Assembly (NCBI GenBank): GCA_947489925.1
Contig: CANLFK010000119.1
Coordinates: 1 to 7,055, forward strand
DNA: 7,055 nt
Source: Candidatus Caenarcanales bacterium
GTDB taxonomy: Bacteria > Cyanobacteriota > Vampirovibrionia > Caenarcaniphilales > Caenarcanaceae
Reading direction: 5' to 3'
The notes beneath the pieces were generated by a model that searched no databases, was not told the DNA's origin, and was given only the letters and a program-made list of their open reading frames with translations. The position numbers and the translations under genes are program-made. Of this stretch, positions 6,978 to 7,055 are shown piece by piece (the stretch's first letter is position 1; every line of letters begins with the position of its first letter).

Positions 6978-7055
6978 CTAGTTTAGTTTAAATCCTCTTG
7001 GCTTATGCCATTGTCTCCCATTAACTCCTCTCCAGTCACTAGTGTTGATTGTGGG
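6978..7055 (-). CDS. 3' end of an unidentified minus-strand gene (partial, frame uncertain)
   Basis: The last bases are richer in G+C than the surroundings and stay open in two minus-strand frames to the window edge. One frame gives 25 residues including SDWRGVNGRQWHKPRGF and ends at TAG (6980-6978). The other starts one base in and gives 23 residues including TGEELMGDNGISQEDLN, ending at TAA (6985-6983). The first is basic, with two tryptophans; the second is acidic. I recognise neither and cannot choose from so short a stretch. The gene would lie just upstream of the talC promoter, transcribed in the same direction. Confidence 0.35.
   Translation of the reverse strand, partial: PTINTSDWRGVNGRQWHKPRGFKLN

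Noticed and set aside
1..7055. Recoded UGA (Gracilibacteria-type code)
   Set aside because: The restriction-modification gene ends at TGA exactly where its family ends, and no gene needs an in-frame UGA to be read through.
1..7055. CRISPR array or tandem repeat array
   Set aside because: No regularly spaced repeated units were seen on either strand.

Overview
The window is AT-rich DNA (by eye roughly one third G+C), bacterial, and uses the standard code with UGA as a stop. Three clues point to the host. There is a fragment of the flagellar export protein FlhA, so the lineage is or was flagellated. There is a one-piece tmRNA gene whose tag peptide (NNVV...AVAA) resembles the cyanobacterial type as I remember it. 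The housekeeping genes are low in G+C. A non-photosynthetic cyanobacterial relative (Melainabacteria/Vampirovibrionia) would fit, but this is a low-confidence inference.

Left part (1-1236, + strand): the last 33 codons of an IS5-type transposase and the probable right end of that insertion sequence (about 105-123) abut a headless, tailless flhA fragment. Only the cytoplasmic FlhA domain remains. Its similarity stops near 1104, and the reading frame then runs antisense into the 3' end of the next gene.

Middle (1149-4211, - strand): a full-length 1020-residue single-polypeptide restriction-modification enzyme with an N-terminal PD-(D/E)XK nuclease, an N6-adenine methyltransferase and a C-terminal target-recognition region. 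It lies tail-to-tail with the flhA remnant and 92 bases beyond the 3' end of the tmRNA gene.

Centre right (4304-4772, - strand): ssrA, encoding tmRNA. It is supported by a 7-bp acceptor stem with G3.U70, a 3' CCA, helix H2, a pseudoknot directly before the tag frame, a further downstream pseudoknot, and a tag frame ending AVAA-stop. The tag frame is 37 codons, which is unusually long, and contains an internal repeat. The T-arm is atypical.

Right part (4853-6874, - strand): a two-gene operon of talC (transaldolase) followed three bases later by a TPR-AAA+ ATPase. A -10 box lies before talC. A sigma70-like promoter for ssrA begins just after the ATPase stop codon. The last 78 bases hold the 3' end of another minus-strand gene whose frame cannot be fixed.

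Overall, a stable housekeeping block (talC, ATPase, ssrA) borders an accessory, decaying block (restriction-modification gene, broken flhA, IS). The tmRNA 3' end, a known integration hotspot, marks the boundary.
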